Positions 53,963 through 62,860 of a DNA stretch of 64,000 bases are shown here, in pieces. A program made the translations under genes and the position numbers. The DNA is from Paenibacillus sp. BK033. Lineage in GTDB: Bacteria > Bacillota > Bacilli > Paenibacillales > Paenibacillaceae. The notes below the pieces were generated by a model. The model did not search any database and was not told the DNA's origin. It saw only the letters and a list, made by a program, of their open reading frames with translations. The stretch lies in NCBI RefSeq assembly GCF_004345425.1, contig NZ_SLVP01000001.1:1488001-1552000 (forward strand). The letters are read 5' to 3'. The first letter of the stretch is position 1. Each line of letters starts with the position of its first letter.

Positions 53963-55933
53963 ATGGACAGGAGAAAATGGCTTGGGACAATTGCTCATCT
54001 GCTGCTCGGCATTCTGTTTCCTTATGTACTCATCGGCGGTATCGTTCTTGTGTACGGATTCATGGCGCCGTCAACAGCCTCCCAGAAGGCTTACGGCGCT
54101 GCCATCATTCTGGTCTATGCTCTGTTAATCCTTGGAGTAAACCTATGGACCTTGAGGCGGATGGACTTCCGTTCGAAATGGCGCTGGATCGTTATTCATA
54201 CGTTGTGCAACGCCAAGAGGCTGCCCTGCGCGGGCAGCCTCTTGGCGTCTGACATGACCAAACGCCATCCCTCATACATTATCGTAGGGAGGGGTTCAAT
54301 GATGCTGGCGGTATGGATCGGATTGCTGCTGTTTGCGGCGGTTTGCGGCTGCGCTTTGCTGCTGACTGCAAGAGCGCAGCGCAATATTAGGGCTTCGAAG
54401 CATATTAGCATGACGGCTTACGGCACATACGCTCAAGCGCAGCAGGATAAGCATGACCTGAATTTGTTCGGGCTTGCCCAGCAGCTCCGGAGGCGCTTAG
54501 GAGCAGCAGCGTCATTTGGGCTGTCGTTTCAATCTCTCGGCCTGACCGGAGCTGCGTTTCTGCTTGCGGGACCGGCCTTGCAGAAGGGAGGACCCTCCGT
54601 TGTCAGTATCGGACTGCCTGTAATCGCGTTGTTCGGCATTCTGGTCAGCGCTTCGCTTGCGGAATTGTCCTCGGCCGTGCCAACGGCGGGCGGCGTCTAT
54701 CACTGGGCATCCGCTATCGGCACCAGGAGACGGGGCTGGTATGCAGCCTGGTTTCAACTCGCCGGCCATCTCGCCATGATGGCGCTCATGAATGGCGCCT
54801 GTGCTTATATTCTCGATAAACTATTTTCCGTATGGCTGAACTATAGCTCCTCCTGGTGGTCGACGGGAATCGCGCTGTGTTTCGTTACCGCCGTTCAGGC
54901 TATGATTAATCATTGGGGAACGGGACGTGCGGGAGCTTTGCAGGAAGCCGGAATCATGCTTCACGCTGTCGTTCTGGCTGCCGTAATCGGCGGAATCTTT
55001 ATTGCGTTCGGGCGAAGCGTATACTCGCCGAAGCTTTTATATACGTTTCAAAACGCAAGTCTGGATGGTCATGTTACGCCGTGGGCATTTGTCGTTGGAA
55101 TGCTTGTGCTGCAGAAGCTGTTTCTCGGGATGGATGGAGCCGCTCAAGGCTCGGAGGAAACAAGCGATCCCCGCATCCGCGTGCCTTGGGCCATCTATTT
55201 GTCTTCGGTTTATGCGATGATCGGAGGCTTCGTCCTGTTGATGTGTCTGACCCTTGTTCTGCCCGCGATAGTCGGAACAGCCCTGTTCAGCAGCGGCGAC
55301 AGCCTGCTGGCTGCAGCGGCGCTTGACGGCTGGCAGGGGAATACGCTCGTTTTGCTTGTGATAGCGGCGGCTATCTGGGGGAGCGGGAACAGCGAGCTGC
55401 TGATCTGCTCCCGTGCAATCTTTTGTCTGGCGAGGGATCAAGCGGTCCCCTTCAGCAGATTGCTCTCCAGGGTATCGCGCGAGCAGCAATCGCCGCTTCC
55501 GGCGATCGGAACGGCTGCGCTTCTGTCGGTTCTTCTATTTGGGGCGGGCAGGCTGGTCGATGGGGGAGAGGCTGGGGGGATCCCGAGCTTGCTTGGCTTT
55601 ACGGTGTTATGCCTGCAGCTGTCGTATATGATTCCGATCTGGATTAAGATTAAGCTGCATGGCAGGCACCGGCTGCTGGACGATGCGCCATGGCGACTTG
55701 GATCATACGGTTTAATCGTAGACCGCGCCGCTTTCATATGGCTGCTTCTGTCCGGAGCGGTCTCTGTCTTCGCCTTAGGATTATGGGGAGCGGTTGGCAC
55801 GGGATTATGGTTTATCCTGGTGATGGCCTTGGACAGAAGATACCGCAAGCAGCATCTCGCAAAGCTTCAGAGTCGCTTGAAACGACCCAAAGGGGAAATC
55901 ATCCGAATTGAGCGAAAATTCCATCTTCATTAG
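53963..55933 (+). CDS. APC-type permease in frame with an upstream small membrane protein
   Basis: The open frame gives 656 residues from ATG 53963 (AAGGAG upstream). Residues 1-75 hold two membrane segments unlike APC transporters. A 15-bp perfect hairpin interrupts the frame at 54212-54246. A second strong start, ATG 54299 after GGGAGGGG, begins a 544-residue protein: an extra helix, then the APC fold starting at DLNLFGLAQQLRR with SFGLSFQSLGLTG and VPTAGGVYHW. Most likely two genes whose stop codon was lost, or that never had one between them. The permease would carry amino acids. Confidence 0.7.
   Translation: MDRRKWLGTIAHLLLGILFPYVLIGGIVLVYGFMAPSTASQKAYGAAIILVYALLILGVNLWTLRRMDFRSKWRWIVIHTLCNAKRLPCAGSLLASDMTKRHPSYIIVGRGSMMLAVWIGLLLFAAVCGCALLLTARAQRNIRASKHISMTAYGTYAQAQQDKHDLNLFGLAQQLRRRLGAAASFGLSFQSLGLTGAAFLLAGPALQKGGPSVVSIGLPVIALFGILVSASLAELSSAVPTAGGVYHWASAIGTRRRGWYAAWFQLAGHLAMMALMNGACAYILDKLFSVWLNYSSSWWSTGIALCFVTAVQAMINHWGTGRAGALQEAGIMLHAVVLAAVIGGIFIAFGRSVYSPKLLYTFQNASLDGHVTPWAFVVGMLVLQKLFLGMDGAAQGSEETSDPRIRVPWAIYLSSVYAMIGGFVLLMCLTLVLPAIVGTALFSSGDSLLAAAALDGWQGNTLVLLVIAAAIWGSGNSELLICSRAIFCLARDQAVPFSRLLSRVSREQQSPLPAIGTAALLSVLLFGAGRLVDGGEAGGIPSLLGFTVLCLQLSYMIPIWIKIKLHGRHRLLDDAPWRLGSYGLIVDRAAFIWLLLSGAVSVFALGLWGAVGTGLWFILVMALDRRYRKQHLAKLQSRLKRPKGEIIRIERKFHLH
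54212..54246. other. Perfect 15-bp hairpin inside the coding frame
   Basis: Arms at 54212-54226 and 54232-54246 are exact complements around a five-base loop. The arm resembles the terminators seen elsewhere in the window (compare 8148-8203) but lacks a T run. It marks the junction between the small membrane protein and the permease. Confidence 0.8.
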
Positions 55934-55949
55934 TTGCAGGAGACGGATT

Positions 55950-56082
55950 CCCGGGAAATGAGGAAATAACGACCGCTTTTATTTCCCGGGGAAGCGCATA
56001 ATCTTACACAAAGAAAACGTTTTCGACACCGCGGGCTCGAATGTTACAAAAGGTGTCGAAGAGTAGTCTTGGAAGACTACTC
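55950..56082. repeat. Three adjacent inverted repeats in a 298-base gap
   Basis: CCCGGGAAAT (55950-55959) with ATTTCCCGGG (55981-55990); TTCGACACC (56022-56030) with GGTGTCGAA (56052-56060); and GAGTAGTCTT (56061-56070) with AAGACTACTC (56073-56082). The second and third abut. None has a T run. No gene was seen in this gap. Confidence 0.7.
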
Positions 56083-56161
56083 AAAAACGGCTGAAAAGCC
56101 CGTATTTATACCTGTTTCCGGCTTATTAACGCTATTAATAATAGAGAGCCAAAAGATGTTT

Positions 56162-56191
56162 TTGCCATCTTCTCCCTTATCGGATTATAAT
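56162..56191 (+). promoter_or_regulatory. Promoter of the MOSC operon
   Basis: TTGCCA (56162-56167), 18 bases, TATAAT (56186-56191), 40 bases before the MOSC start. Confidence 0.75.
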
Positions 56192-56231
56192 AGTGGAAGG
56201 ATAGAAATGGACAGGAGGCCATCAGAAGCAA

Positions 56232-56921
56232 ATGTCACGGGAAATAGTAAACAGCCGGATTGTCTCTCTGAATGTAGGAACGCCGGTAGTGGCGATGCAC
56301 GGAAGCAAGCCCATTCAAACAGGGATATACAAGACAGCTTCCGAGAGCAGGCATTTTTTAAGCAAAACAGGGTTAAACGGCGACGGTCAGGCGGATCTGG
56401 TTAATCACGGCGGACCGGATAAAGCGGTGTGCGTTTATTTCGAGCGTCATTTCCCGCACTGGGAAGAGTGGCTGGGCAATAAGCTGAGCTACGGCGCTTT
56501 CGGCGAGAATTGGACGGTGTCCGGTTGGACGGAGCATGATTTGTGCATCGGAGACGTTGTTCAAGCCGGCGAAGCGGTTGTTCAAGTAAGCCAGCCAAGA
56601 CAGCCTTGCTTCAAGCTTGGCATCCGCCATCAGCGCCCGGAGCTTGCCGCGCAGGTGCAGCAAACCGGATACACCGGTTTTTATTTCCGCGTGCTGAAGG
56701 AAGGCGAAGTTGAGGCAGGCGAGGAATTGAAGGTTCTGGAACGGCATCCGGCAGCCATCTCCCTGGCCGAGGCCAATCGCGTTATGTACAAGGGCAAGAC
56801 AGACTTGGAAGGAATGTCGGCACTGCTTGCGGTCGAGGAGTTATCCGAGAGTTGGAAGCAGACCCTGTCCGGCCGCATGGAAAGGCTTCGGCAAGAGACG
56901 CGGGGAGGCCACGCGGATTGA
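56232..56921 (+). CDS. MOSC-domain protein (YiiM-like)
   Basis: 229 residues. The MOSC core (about 25-160) has DLVNHGGPDKAVCVYF, SYGAFGENWTV and QPRQPCFKLG with the conserved Cys; a 3-alpha domain follows (about 175-220). YiiM-type proteins bind the molybdenum cofactor and reduce N-hydroxylated compounds, sometimes with partner reductases. AGGAGG lies 15 bases upstream of the ATG. Its stop overlaps the next start (TTGA). Confidence 0.88.
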   Translation: MSREIVNSRIVSLNVGTPVVAMHGSKPIQTGIYKTASESRHFLSKTGLNGDGQADLVNHGGPDKAVCVYFERHFPHWEEWLGNKLSYGAFGENWTVSGWTEHDLCIGDVVQAGEAVVQVSQPRQPCFKLGIRHQRPELAAQVQQTGYTGFYFRVLKEGEVEAGEELKVLERHPAAISLAEANRVMYKGKTDLEGMSALLAVEELSESWKQTLSGRMERLRQETRGGHAD

Positions 56922-57928
56922 AGGATATCGAGCTCGCCGCGCTAATTGAGCAGTACCGGTTCGATGGGCAATGGAAGGTTGTACCGGGAGACAGCGGGAT
57001 GAATAACACGACACGGATGATCAAGGCGGGCGACGAGCGGTACGTTCTTCGTGTGTATAACAATCACCGGGACAGAAACATTGTTGCGCTTGAACACCAA
57101 GTGCTCTTTGCGCTTGACCGGCAGCAGCCGGGCTTCAGCGTTCCCGTACCCGTGGAGAACCGTTCAAGAGATACGGTTTCCGTTCTGCAGGACGGTGCGC
57201 TTGCCGCATTATACCGGTATATTCCGGGGGAACGGCCAACCGTTCAGCATAAGGAGCATATCCGCTCTCTTGGCGAGTCGGCCGCCAGGGTCTCAAAGGC
57301 GTTGCGCGGCATGACGATTTCGCATAAGCCGATCTATGATCCGTACTACTTGCTGGAAGAAACCTATTCCTCCCTAATCCGTCATGAGCTTCCCGTCATT
57401 TTGCAGTCTTCCGAACAATTTATTGCCAGGGCAGACAAAGCCGCGGCAATCGTAAACCAGGTAAAAGACTTGTCCAGGGGATTACCGGCCGTAAAAGAGC
57501 TGCCCCATCAATGGATTCATGGCGATCTTAACTTTAGCAACACGGTGGCGGACGGCGAAACGATCATTGGCGTGCTGGATTTCGAGTTTTGTACCGTTGA
57601 TGTCAGGGCGATGGAGCTTGTTGTAGCGCAAATTGATTTCTTCAAAGGCGAGGAATCGGAAATATGGGAAAGGCTGCGGCTATTCTGCGAAGGTTACGGA
57701 AGCATCGACAAGCTTACGCTTGCTGAGGTTGAGGTGATGCCCCTTCTTATTAAGCTGAGAATGCTTGATGTGTTTCTTCACTTCGCGGGCCGCTATAAAG
57801 AAGGTCTGGATGATGCCGCGTTAGTTGCAGGCTTTATCGACCAGACGTACCAGATTTGCGAATGGGTGGACCGGAACGAAGAGCAGCTGCTGACATTGTT
57901 CCGGCATGAGCTTTTGAAAGAGGTATAA
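56918..57928 (+). CDS. APH/choline-kinase-like phosphotransferase
   Basis: 336 residues from TTG 56918, nine bases after GGGGAGG. An aminoglycoside-phosphotransferase fold: NTTRMIKAGDERYVLRVY near the start, catalytic HGDLNFSN (near 208) and metal-binding DFEF (near 226). It resembles homoserine kinase-like and YtmP/CotS-type small-molecule kinases. Translation is coupled to the MOSC gene. Substrate unknown. Confidence 0.82.
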   Translation: MKDIELAALIEQYRFDGQWKVVPGDSGMNNTTRMIKAGDERYVLRVYNNHRDRNIVALEHQVLFALDRQQPGFSVPVPVENRSRDTVSVLQDGALAALYRYIPGERPTVQHKEHIRSLGESAARVSKALRGMTISHKPIYDPYYLLEETYSSLIRHELPVILQSSEQFIARADKAAAIVNQVKDLSRGLPAVKELPHQWIHGDLNFSNTVADGETIIGVLDFEFCTVDVRAMELVVAQIDFFKGEESEIWERLRLFCEGYGSIDKLTLAEVEVMPLLIKLRMLDVFLHFAGRYKEGLDDAALVAGFIDQTYQICEWVDRNEEQLLTLFRHELLKEV

Positions 57929-57971
57929 CCCCATTCCTTCATGTTGCCAATTTGAGAGAGGATGTGCCGGT

Positions 57972-58892
57972 ATGAACGTTGCAGCATCGCTTGGATACGA
58001 CAGCCAGGAACGATTGTTGATCATTAACGCTGACGATTACGGACTGTGTCAGTCAACCAATAAAGGAATACAGCAGCTGCTTCAGGAACAGGCGGTAAGC
58101 TCGGCAACCCTTATGATGCCGTGCAAGTCCTCTCGCGAAGCAGCTCTTTGGAGTGCCACACATCCGCAATACGATGTGGGCATTCATTTTACGTTTACAA
58201 GCGAATGGGATTCTTACCGTTGGGGGCCGGTTCTCAAGGGCAGCGATACGCAGTCGCTGGTAACCGCCGAAGGGTATTTCCCGAAGGATTGCAGAAGCTT
58301 CGAGCTTCAGGCTGAACCTCGGCAGGTGAAGAAGGAAATGATTGCCCAGATCGAAGCCGCGCTTGAATTGGGAATGAATCCAACTCATGCCGATAACCAC
58401 ATGGGAAGCTTGTACGGTCTGGAGACGGGCAAAAACTTTCTGAAAGAAATATTCGAAGTATGCTCAGCATACGGGCTGCCGTTCCGGATGCCCCGCAAGG
58501 TGGCGGCGGCAAACGGGCAGATGGTTCCGCCCGAGCTGGAGGAGCAGGCGCGCCAGCTTGGTTTGCTGGCCCATGCAATGGGAGTCGTCGTTCTTGATTA
58601 TTTGGTTGGCCTTCCGTTCCCGCTTAAGCCGGGAGATACCTACGATACGGTTAAGGCCGACCTGAAGCAGCAATTGAAGCAGCTGCAGCCGGGCGTTACC
58701 GAATTGTTATTCCATCCTTCTCTCGTGACGGATGAGCTGCTGGCTTTCCACGGTCAGCCGGAGAAGCGCGGCATGGAGTTCCAATTGTTCCGCGATCCGG
58801 ACGTCCAGCAAACCTTGCGGTCGGAAGGGATCCGCCTGATCCGCTGGAGAGATTTGCAGCTGCTGCAAAGCACCGTATACGGAAGGCCGTAA
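57972..58892 (+). CDS. ChbG/HpnK (YdjC) family deacetylase
   Basis: 306 residues. NADDYGLC near residue 19 and HADNHMGSLYG near 138 give the metal-binding Asp and His residues, and FHPS lies near 253. YdjC proteins remove acetyl groups from chito-oligosaccharides or related sugars. The start is behind GAGAGGATG. No sugar genes are near. Confidence 0.88.
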   Translation: MNVAASLGYDSQERLLIINADDYGLCQSTNKGIQQLLQEQAVSSATLMMPCKSSREAALWSATHPQYDVGIHFTFTSEWDSYRWGPVLKGSDTQSLVTAEGYFPKDCRSFELQAEPRQVKKEMIAQIEAALELGMNPTHADNHMGSLYGLETGKNFLKEIFEVCSAYGLPFRMPRKVAAANGQMVPPELEEQARQLGLLAHAMGVVVLDYLVGLPFPLKPGDTYDTVKADLKQQLKQLQPGVTELLFHPSLVTDELLAFHGQPEKRGMEFQLFRDPDVQQTLRSEGIRLIRWRDLQLLQSTVYGRP

Positions 58893-58935
58893 AATTGAAA
58901 CCGAAACAGGAACTGGGATTATCGGGGGAGAATTT

Positions 58936-59433
58936 TTGGAAACCATACGATTTCATTATAGCCAGCATGTAGCTAGAGCGATGAAGAGTTTATATTTTCA
59001 AACCTTGCGAATTCGACTAACGTGGGTTTTCGAGATCTTATTGGTTATAACCTGTTTCGTGATTGCCGCCGCTACGAATTCCAGGCTGCTGGCGGTCATT
59101 GCGGCTGCAGTCGTTATATTAGCGCTATTAAACTATGTAACCCAATGTATTATTCATCCAAGGAGAATCGTTAAAGACAGAAAGCTGAACGGAGAGTTCG
59201 AATACAGCTTTAATTCCGATAATCTTAAATTAACGATGGCGGATGGAACATCCAATGTGAATTGGAGTTATTTCGCGAAGGTCTGGGAGAACCAGCACTA
59301 TTATTTTTTGTTCCATAATAAGAGGCAGTATTGGATCGTCCCGAAAGAATCGTTCCGTAATAGCGAGCAGGAACAATTATTCCGTCAGATCGTTCAAAGC
59401 CATCTTTCCATAACTACGGGAGTCATCCGATAA
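58936..59433 (+). CDS. YcxB-like membrane protein
   Basis: 165 residues from TTG 58936 with GGGGGAG upstream; a later ATG (58981) would remove the first beta element. Two adjacent membrane segments (about 32-50 and 55-73) and a C-terminal domain with VNWSYFAKVWENQHYYFLF, typical of the YcxB family. Function unknown. Confidence 0.75.
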   Translation: METIRFHYSQHVARAMKSLYFQTLRIRLTWVFEILLVITCFVIAAATNSRLLAVIAAAVVILALLNYVTQCIIHPRRIVKDRKLNGEFEYSFNSDNLKLTMADGTSNVNWSYFAKVWENQHYYFLFHNKRQYWIVPKESFRNSEQEQLFRQIVQSHLSITTGVIR

Positions 59434-59454
59434 CCGGACAAAGGAGACGCACTT

Positions 59455-60414
59455 ATGTCATTTCAATCGATTAACCAATTAGCGGAGAGACTGAAGACCA
59501 ATATCGGCCAGGTTATTGTTGGAAAAGAAAGCGTTACCGAATTGTTGTTTATCGCCTTAATTACTTCGGGCCATGTTCTGCTGGAGGATGTGCCCGGCAC
59601 GGGGAAAACGCTGCTCGCCAAATCGCTGGCGCAGTCGTTGAAGCTCCAGTTCCGCCGGGTACAGTTCACGCCGGACCTGTTGCCTTCCGATCTGAGCGGG
59701 ATCCAGTATTACAATCAGAAAGAGGGCGGCTTCGAGTTTCGTCCGGGGCCGCTCTTTACGAATCTGCTGCTTGCCGACGAGATAAACCGAGCTACTCCGC
59801 GGACGCAATCCAGCCTGCTCGAATGCATGGAAGAGCGTCAGATTAGCGTCGACGGAGAGACGAAACGTCTGGACAAGCCGTTTATGGTCATTGCAACCCA
59901 AAATCCGGTGGAGCATCAAGGTACGTTCCCGCTGCCGGAAGCGCAGCTTGACCGGTTCTTATTCAAGATCCAGATGGGCTATCCCACAACGGAGGAAGCG
60001 CTTCAAATCCTGAAACGCTTTAATAATGCCGACCCGTTATCGCAATTGGATGCGGTTGCAACAGCTGCCGATATCGCGGAAGCCCAGCGTCATTATGCGG
60101 AAGTCCGCATAGAAGACGAAGTGCTGCATTATCTGCTTCAGCTGATCGAACGGACCCGCACGCGCGACGATATTCTTGTTGGCGTAAGTCCGCGCGGCAG
60201 CCAGGCGCTCCTTAGAGCTTCGCAGGTCCATGCGATTCTGCGCGGCCGGGATTACGTCACGCCGGATGACGTGAAAGCGATGGCGAAGCCGGTGCTGGCG
60301 CACCGCTTGTCTCTAAGGGGAATGCAGAGGTCTCATAAGCATGCGGAAGACATTATCGAAGATATTATCCGGCAAACCGCGGTGCCTGCGGAAGCTGGAA
60401 TCGGCTCCCGATAG
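59455..60414 (+). CDS. MoxR-family AAA+ ATPase
   Basis: 319 residues. Walker A DVPGTGKT near residue 43, Walker B LLLADEINRATPRTQSSLL near 104, and the ATQNPVEHQGTFPLPEAQLDRF sensor stretch. MoxR proteins act as chaperones with the DUF58 protein encoded next. This is the first gene of a three-gene cluster like B. subtilis yeaC-yeaD-yebA. AAAGGAG site upstream. Confidence 0.94.
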   Translation: MSFQSINQLAERLKTNIGQVIVGKESVTELLFIALITSGHVLLEDVPGTGKTLLAKSLAQSLKLQFRRVQFTPDLLPSDLSGIQYYNQKEGGFEFRPGPLFTNLLLADEINRATPRTQSSLLECMEERQISVDGETKRLDKPFMVIATQNPVEHQGTFPLPEAQLDRFLFKIQMGYPTTEEALQILKRFNNADPLSQLDAVATAADIAEAQRHYAEVRIEDEVLHYLLQLIERTRTRDDILVGVSPRGSQALLRASQVHAILRGRDYVTPDDVKAMAKPVLAHRLSLRGMQRSHKHAEDIIEDIIRQTAVPAEAGIGSR

Positions 60415-60425
60415 GGGGTCAATCG

Positions 60426-61532
60426 ATGATTATATTTTGGGTAGCGTTTGCCGCAATCATTGTCTTTTTCCTGCAGGCCAAAATCTTTCATAAGTATGCT
60501 TTGCGTCAAATCGGGTATGAACGGCAATTTCAAAAAAGGGTTAGCTTTCGCGGCGAAACGATCGAGCTGGTCGAGCAGTTGACCAATGCCAAATGGCTGC
60601 CCGTTCCCTGGATGCGGGTCGAGTCCCAGTTATCTTCGGACTTAAGGTTTCACCGGCAGGATAATCTGGAAGTGAGCAGCGGCAAGCTGCTGCAAAATCA
60701 TAAAAGCTTTTTCACCCTTATGCCTTATACGAAAATCACGAGAAGACACCGCATCGAATGCAAGAAGCGGGGCTGGTATAAGCTGCAGTCGGTGACCATG
60801 ACGGCGGGCGATCTGCTAGGCTTTCTGCATCAGACGAAGCAAATTGCATTAAATGGCGAATTAATCGTCTACCCGACACCTGCAGAGGTACCCGTGCATC
60901 AACTGCCTTCGCATAGCTGGCAAGGGGAGATGTCCGTAAGACGCTGGATTGTCGAGGATCCGTTTGTCGTGATGGGGACTCGCGAGTACCGTTCCGGGGA
61001 CACCTACAAAATGGTCAATTGGAAAGCAACGGCAAGGACCGGCAATCTTCAGGTTCATCAATACGACTATACGGCGGACCGCAGGCTGATGGTTTACCTG
61101 AACGCGGAAGACAACGAAAGCATGTGGCGTTCCATTAATGACGAAGAGCTTATCGAGCACGGAATCGAATGGGCGGCAGGTGCAGCCCAGGCCGTTATAC
61201 AAGGCGGCATGGAAGCGGGCTTCTGCACGAACATGCCGATTATCGGGGAGTCCGGCAGCACGTTCATTGAACCGCGCAGCGGCGGAGGGCATTTGACGGA
61301 TATATTCGAGGCCATGGCAAAGCTTGAGCTTGTGCGGACAGAGCCCTTTGCGGATCTGTTAGCCCGGGAAGCGGACAGCGGCTACTCCCAGCGTGACGTG
61401 CTTGTGATCTCCAGCTTTTGGAACGATCAACTCGAGCTCCAAGCGGACAGGCTTCGCCGCAACGGGAATGCGGTTGTTCATTGGAAGCTGACGCCGAATC
61501 CGGTTCAAGAGCAGGCAGGTGAAGCAGGATGA
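60426..61532 (+). CDS. DUF58 protein (VWA-like, MoxR partner)
   Basis: 368 residues. An N-terminal membrane segment (1-19) precedes a beta-rich region and the DUF58 signature GTREYRSGDTYKMVNWKATART (about 180-201). It corresponds to B. subtilis YeaD. It starts 11 bases after moxR, and its stop overlaps the next start (ATGA). Confidence 0.9.
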   Translation: MIIFWVAFAAIIVFFLQAKIFHKYALRQIGYERQFQKRVSFRGETIELVEQLTNAKWLPVPWMRVESQLSSDLRFHRQDNLEVSSGKLLQNHKSFFTLMPYTKITRRHRIECKKRGWYKLQSVTMTAGDLLGFLHQTKQIALNGELIVYPTPAEVPVHQLPSHSWQGEMSVRRWIVEDPFVVMGTREYRSGDTYKMVNWKATARTGNLQVHQYDYTADRRLMVYLNAEDNESMWRSINDEELIEHGIEWAAGAAQAVIQGGMEAGFCTNMPIIGESGSTFIEPRSGGGHLTDIFEAMAKLELVRTEPFADLLAREADSGYSQRDVLVISSFWNDQLELQADRLRRNGNAVVHWKLTPNPVQEQAGEAG

Positions 61533-62860
61533 ACCAATTGAAAAAGCGGCATTCACTGCTGCATTTGATTTATGGGAGCATAGAAACGTTATTCGCTTTG
61601 CCGATATGGTTTATCGCCCTTTTCTATACGTCAACCGATGCGTTTACGGCGGTATGGCTTCTGACCGTCCCGTTCATTTATATGACGGGGGCAGTGTGGA
61701 TCCGAAAGTTGAAAAATAACCGCAGGATATACCGGCTGCTGCTGGGTATTCTGCTTGGAGCGCTTCATGCCGGCTTGATCTATGCCGTATTAATGGCCGT
61801 TCAGGCGGATCTTCCGGGAGCGGCGGTTGCCCTGCCGATACTGCTTGGAGCCTTTACGGCCGTTAGAGGAATGGGAGCAGGCACCAAAGGCTGGTATGCC
61901 TCCTTTCCGAACACGTTTATGTTCGTTAGTGTCATTCTGTATACGATATTAACGATCGTTGCCCATCTTCAGGAGCAGCTGCAGCCGTATTTTACGTTCC
62001 TGACCATTTGCGGCATTGTTGCTCTTGTTCTAATGCTTTACATCATTAATGAACGTTTATTGTCCTATGAGACGCAATCCGGCGGAGCTATTCAATCGTC
62101 GACGACAAGAACATTCAAACGGCAAAACCGTTTCATGTTGACGATTGTAGCCGTTCTTCTTCTCCTAGCAGGTTTGTTCCGCCAGCTTCAGTCTTCCATT
62201 GAATCGTTTTTCCATGCGGTTATGAACAAAATTTTGGGCTGGATGGACGGTTCAGGCAAACCGATCGAGGAGCCGCCTTCCGACACGCAGCCTCCCCCAA
62301 GCGGACTGCCACCCGTAGAGGCGCATAATCCGCCGGCTTGGCTGGAAAGATTGGAACTGGTAGCGAAATATATTGGCATCGCGCTTCTGATCATTGGTGT
62401 CGCGGTACTCTTGTTCTTTATTGGCCGCAAGCTGTACGGTCTCTTAAACAAGATGCTGGGCAGAATCTGGGAACGGGCTGCTGACAGCAAGGATGCCGCC
62501 GTCGGTTATACGGATGAGGTTGAAAGTCTGGTTGACCGAACCAAATGGAGCGTAAGACTTGGCAAATCAAGCAGGAAGAAGGAAGCACGCTGGGAGGAGC
62601 TGTCTACAACCGGAGAGAAAATCCGTTATCTGTACCGGAGATATGTTGCGGCTGCCGTAGGCCGGGGGTATGATTATAAGCCTCATTACACGGTTAGAGA
62701 AACCGCGTCGGATATTACGGCCTGGAGCAGCAAATCCGTCTCGCAGGCAGATGCCGATAGTCTTGCCCGTCTGTATGACGAAGCTCGTTACGGTGGACGG
62801 GAGCCAAAAGAAGAACTCGTCCAATCCCTTAAGAAGAAATTGGACGAGTTGCGCAAATAA
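61529..62860 (+). CDS. Multi-pass membrane protein with DUF4129 tail
   Basis: 443 residues. Six or so membrane helices in residues 12-220, a Pro-rich outer loop (about 245-268), another membrane segment (about 285-305), and a cytosolic DUF4129 tail with LYRRYVAAAVGRG and ARLYDEARYGG. The equivalent B. subtilis YebA also has a transglutaminase domain; that domain is missing here. It ends directly against the stop of ypdA, and a 12-bp inverted repeat lies in its last codons. Confidence 0.85.
   Translation: MNQLKKRHSLLHLIYGSIETLFALPIWFIALFYTSTDAFTAVWLLTVPFIYMTGAVWIRKLKNNRRIYRLLLGILLGALHAGLIYAVLMAVQADLPGAAVALPILLGAFTAVRGMGAGTKGWYASFPNTFMFVSVILYTILTIVAHLQEQLQPYFTFLTICGIVALVLMLYIINERLLSYETQSGGAIQSSTTRTFKRQNRFMLTIVAVLLLLAGLFRQLQSSIESFFHAVMNKILGWMDGSGKPIEEPPSDTQPPPSGLPPVEAHNPPAWLERLELVAKYIGIALLIIGVAVLLFFIGRKLYGLLNKMLGRIWERAADSKDAAVGYTDEVESLVDRTKWSVRLGKSSRKKEARWEELSTTGEKIRYLYRRYVAAAVGRGYDYKPHYTVRETASDITAWSSKSVSQADADSLARLYDEARYGGREPKEELVQSLKKKLDELRK
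62814..62850 (-). terminator. Inverted repeat in the DUF4129 gene end, possible ypdA terminator
   Basis: AACTCGTCCAAT (62814-62825) pairs perfectly with ATTGGACGAGTT (62839-62850). On the - strand the stem is followed by CTTCTTTT, so it could end the ypdA transcript from within the opposing gene. Confidence 0.5.

Noticed and set aside
53959..54252. Alternative frame over the small membrane protein before the permease
   Set aside because: It encodes no membrane helices or recognisable motif, whereas the overlapping frame does; considered a shadow.
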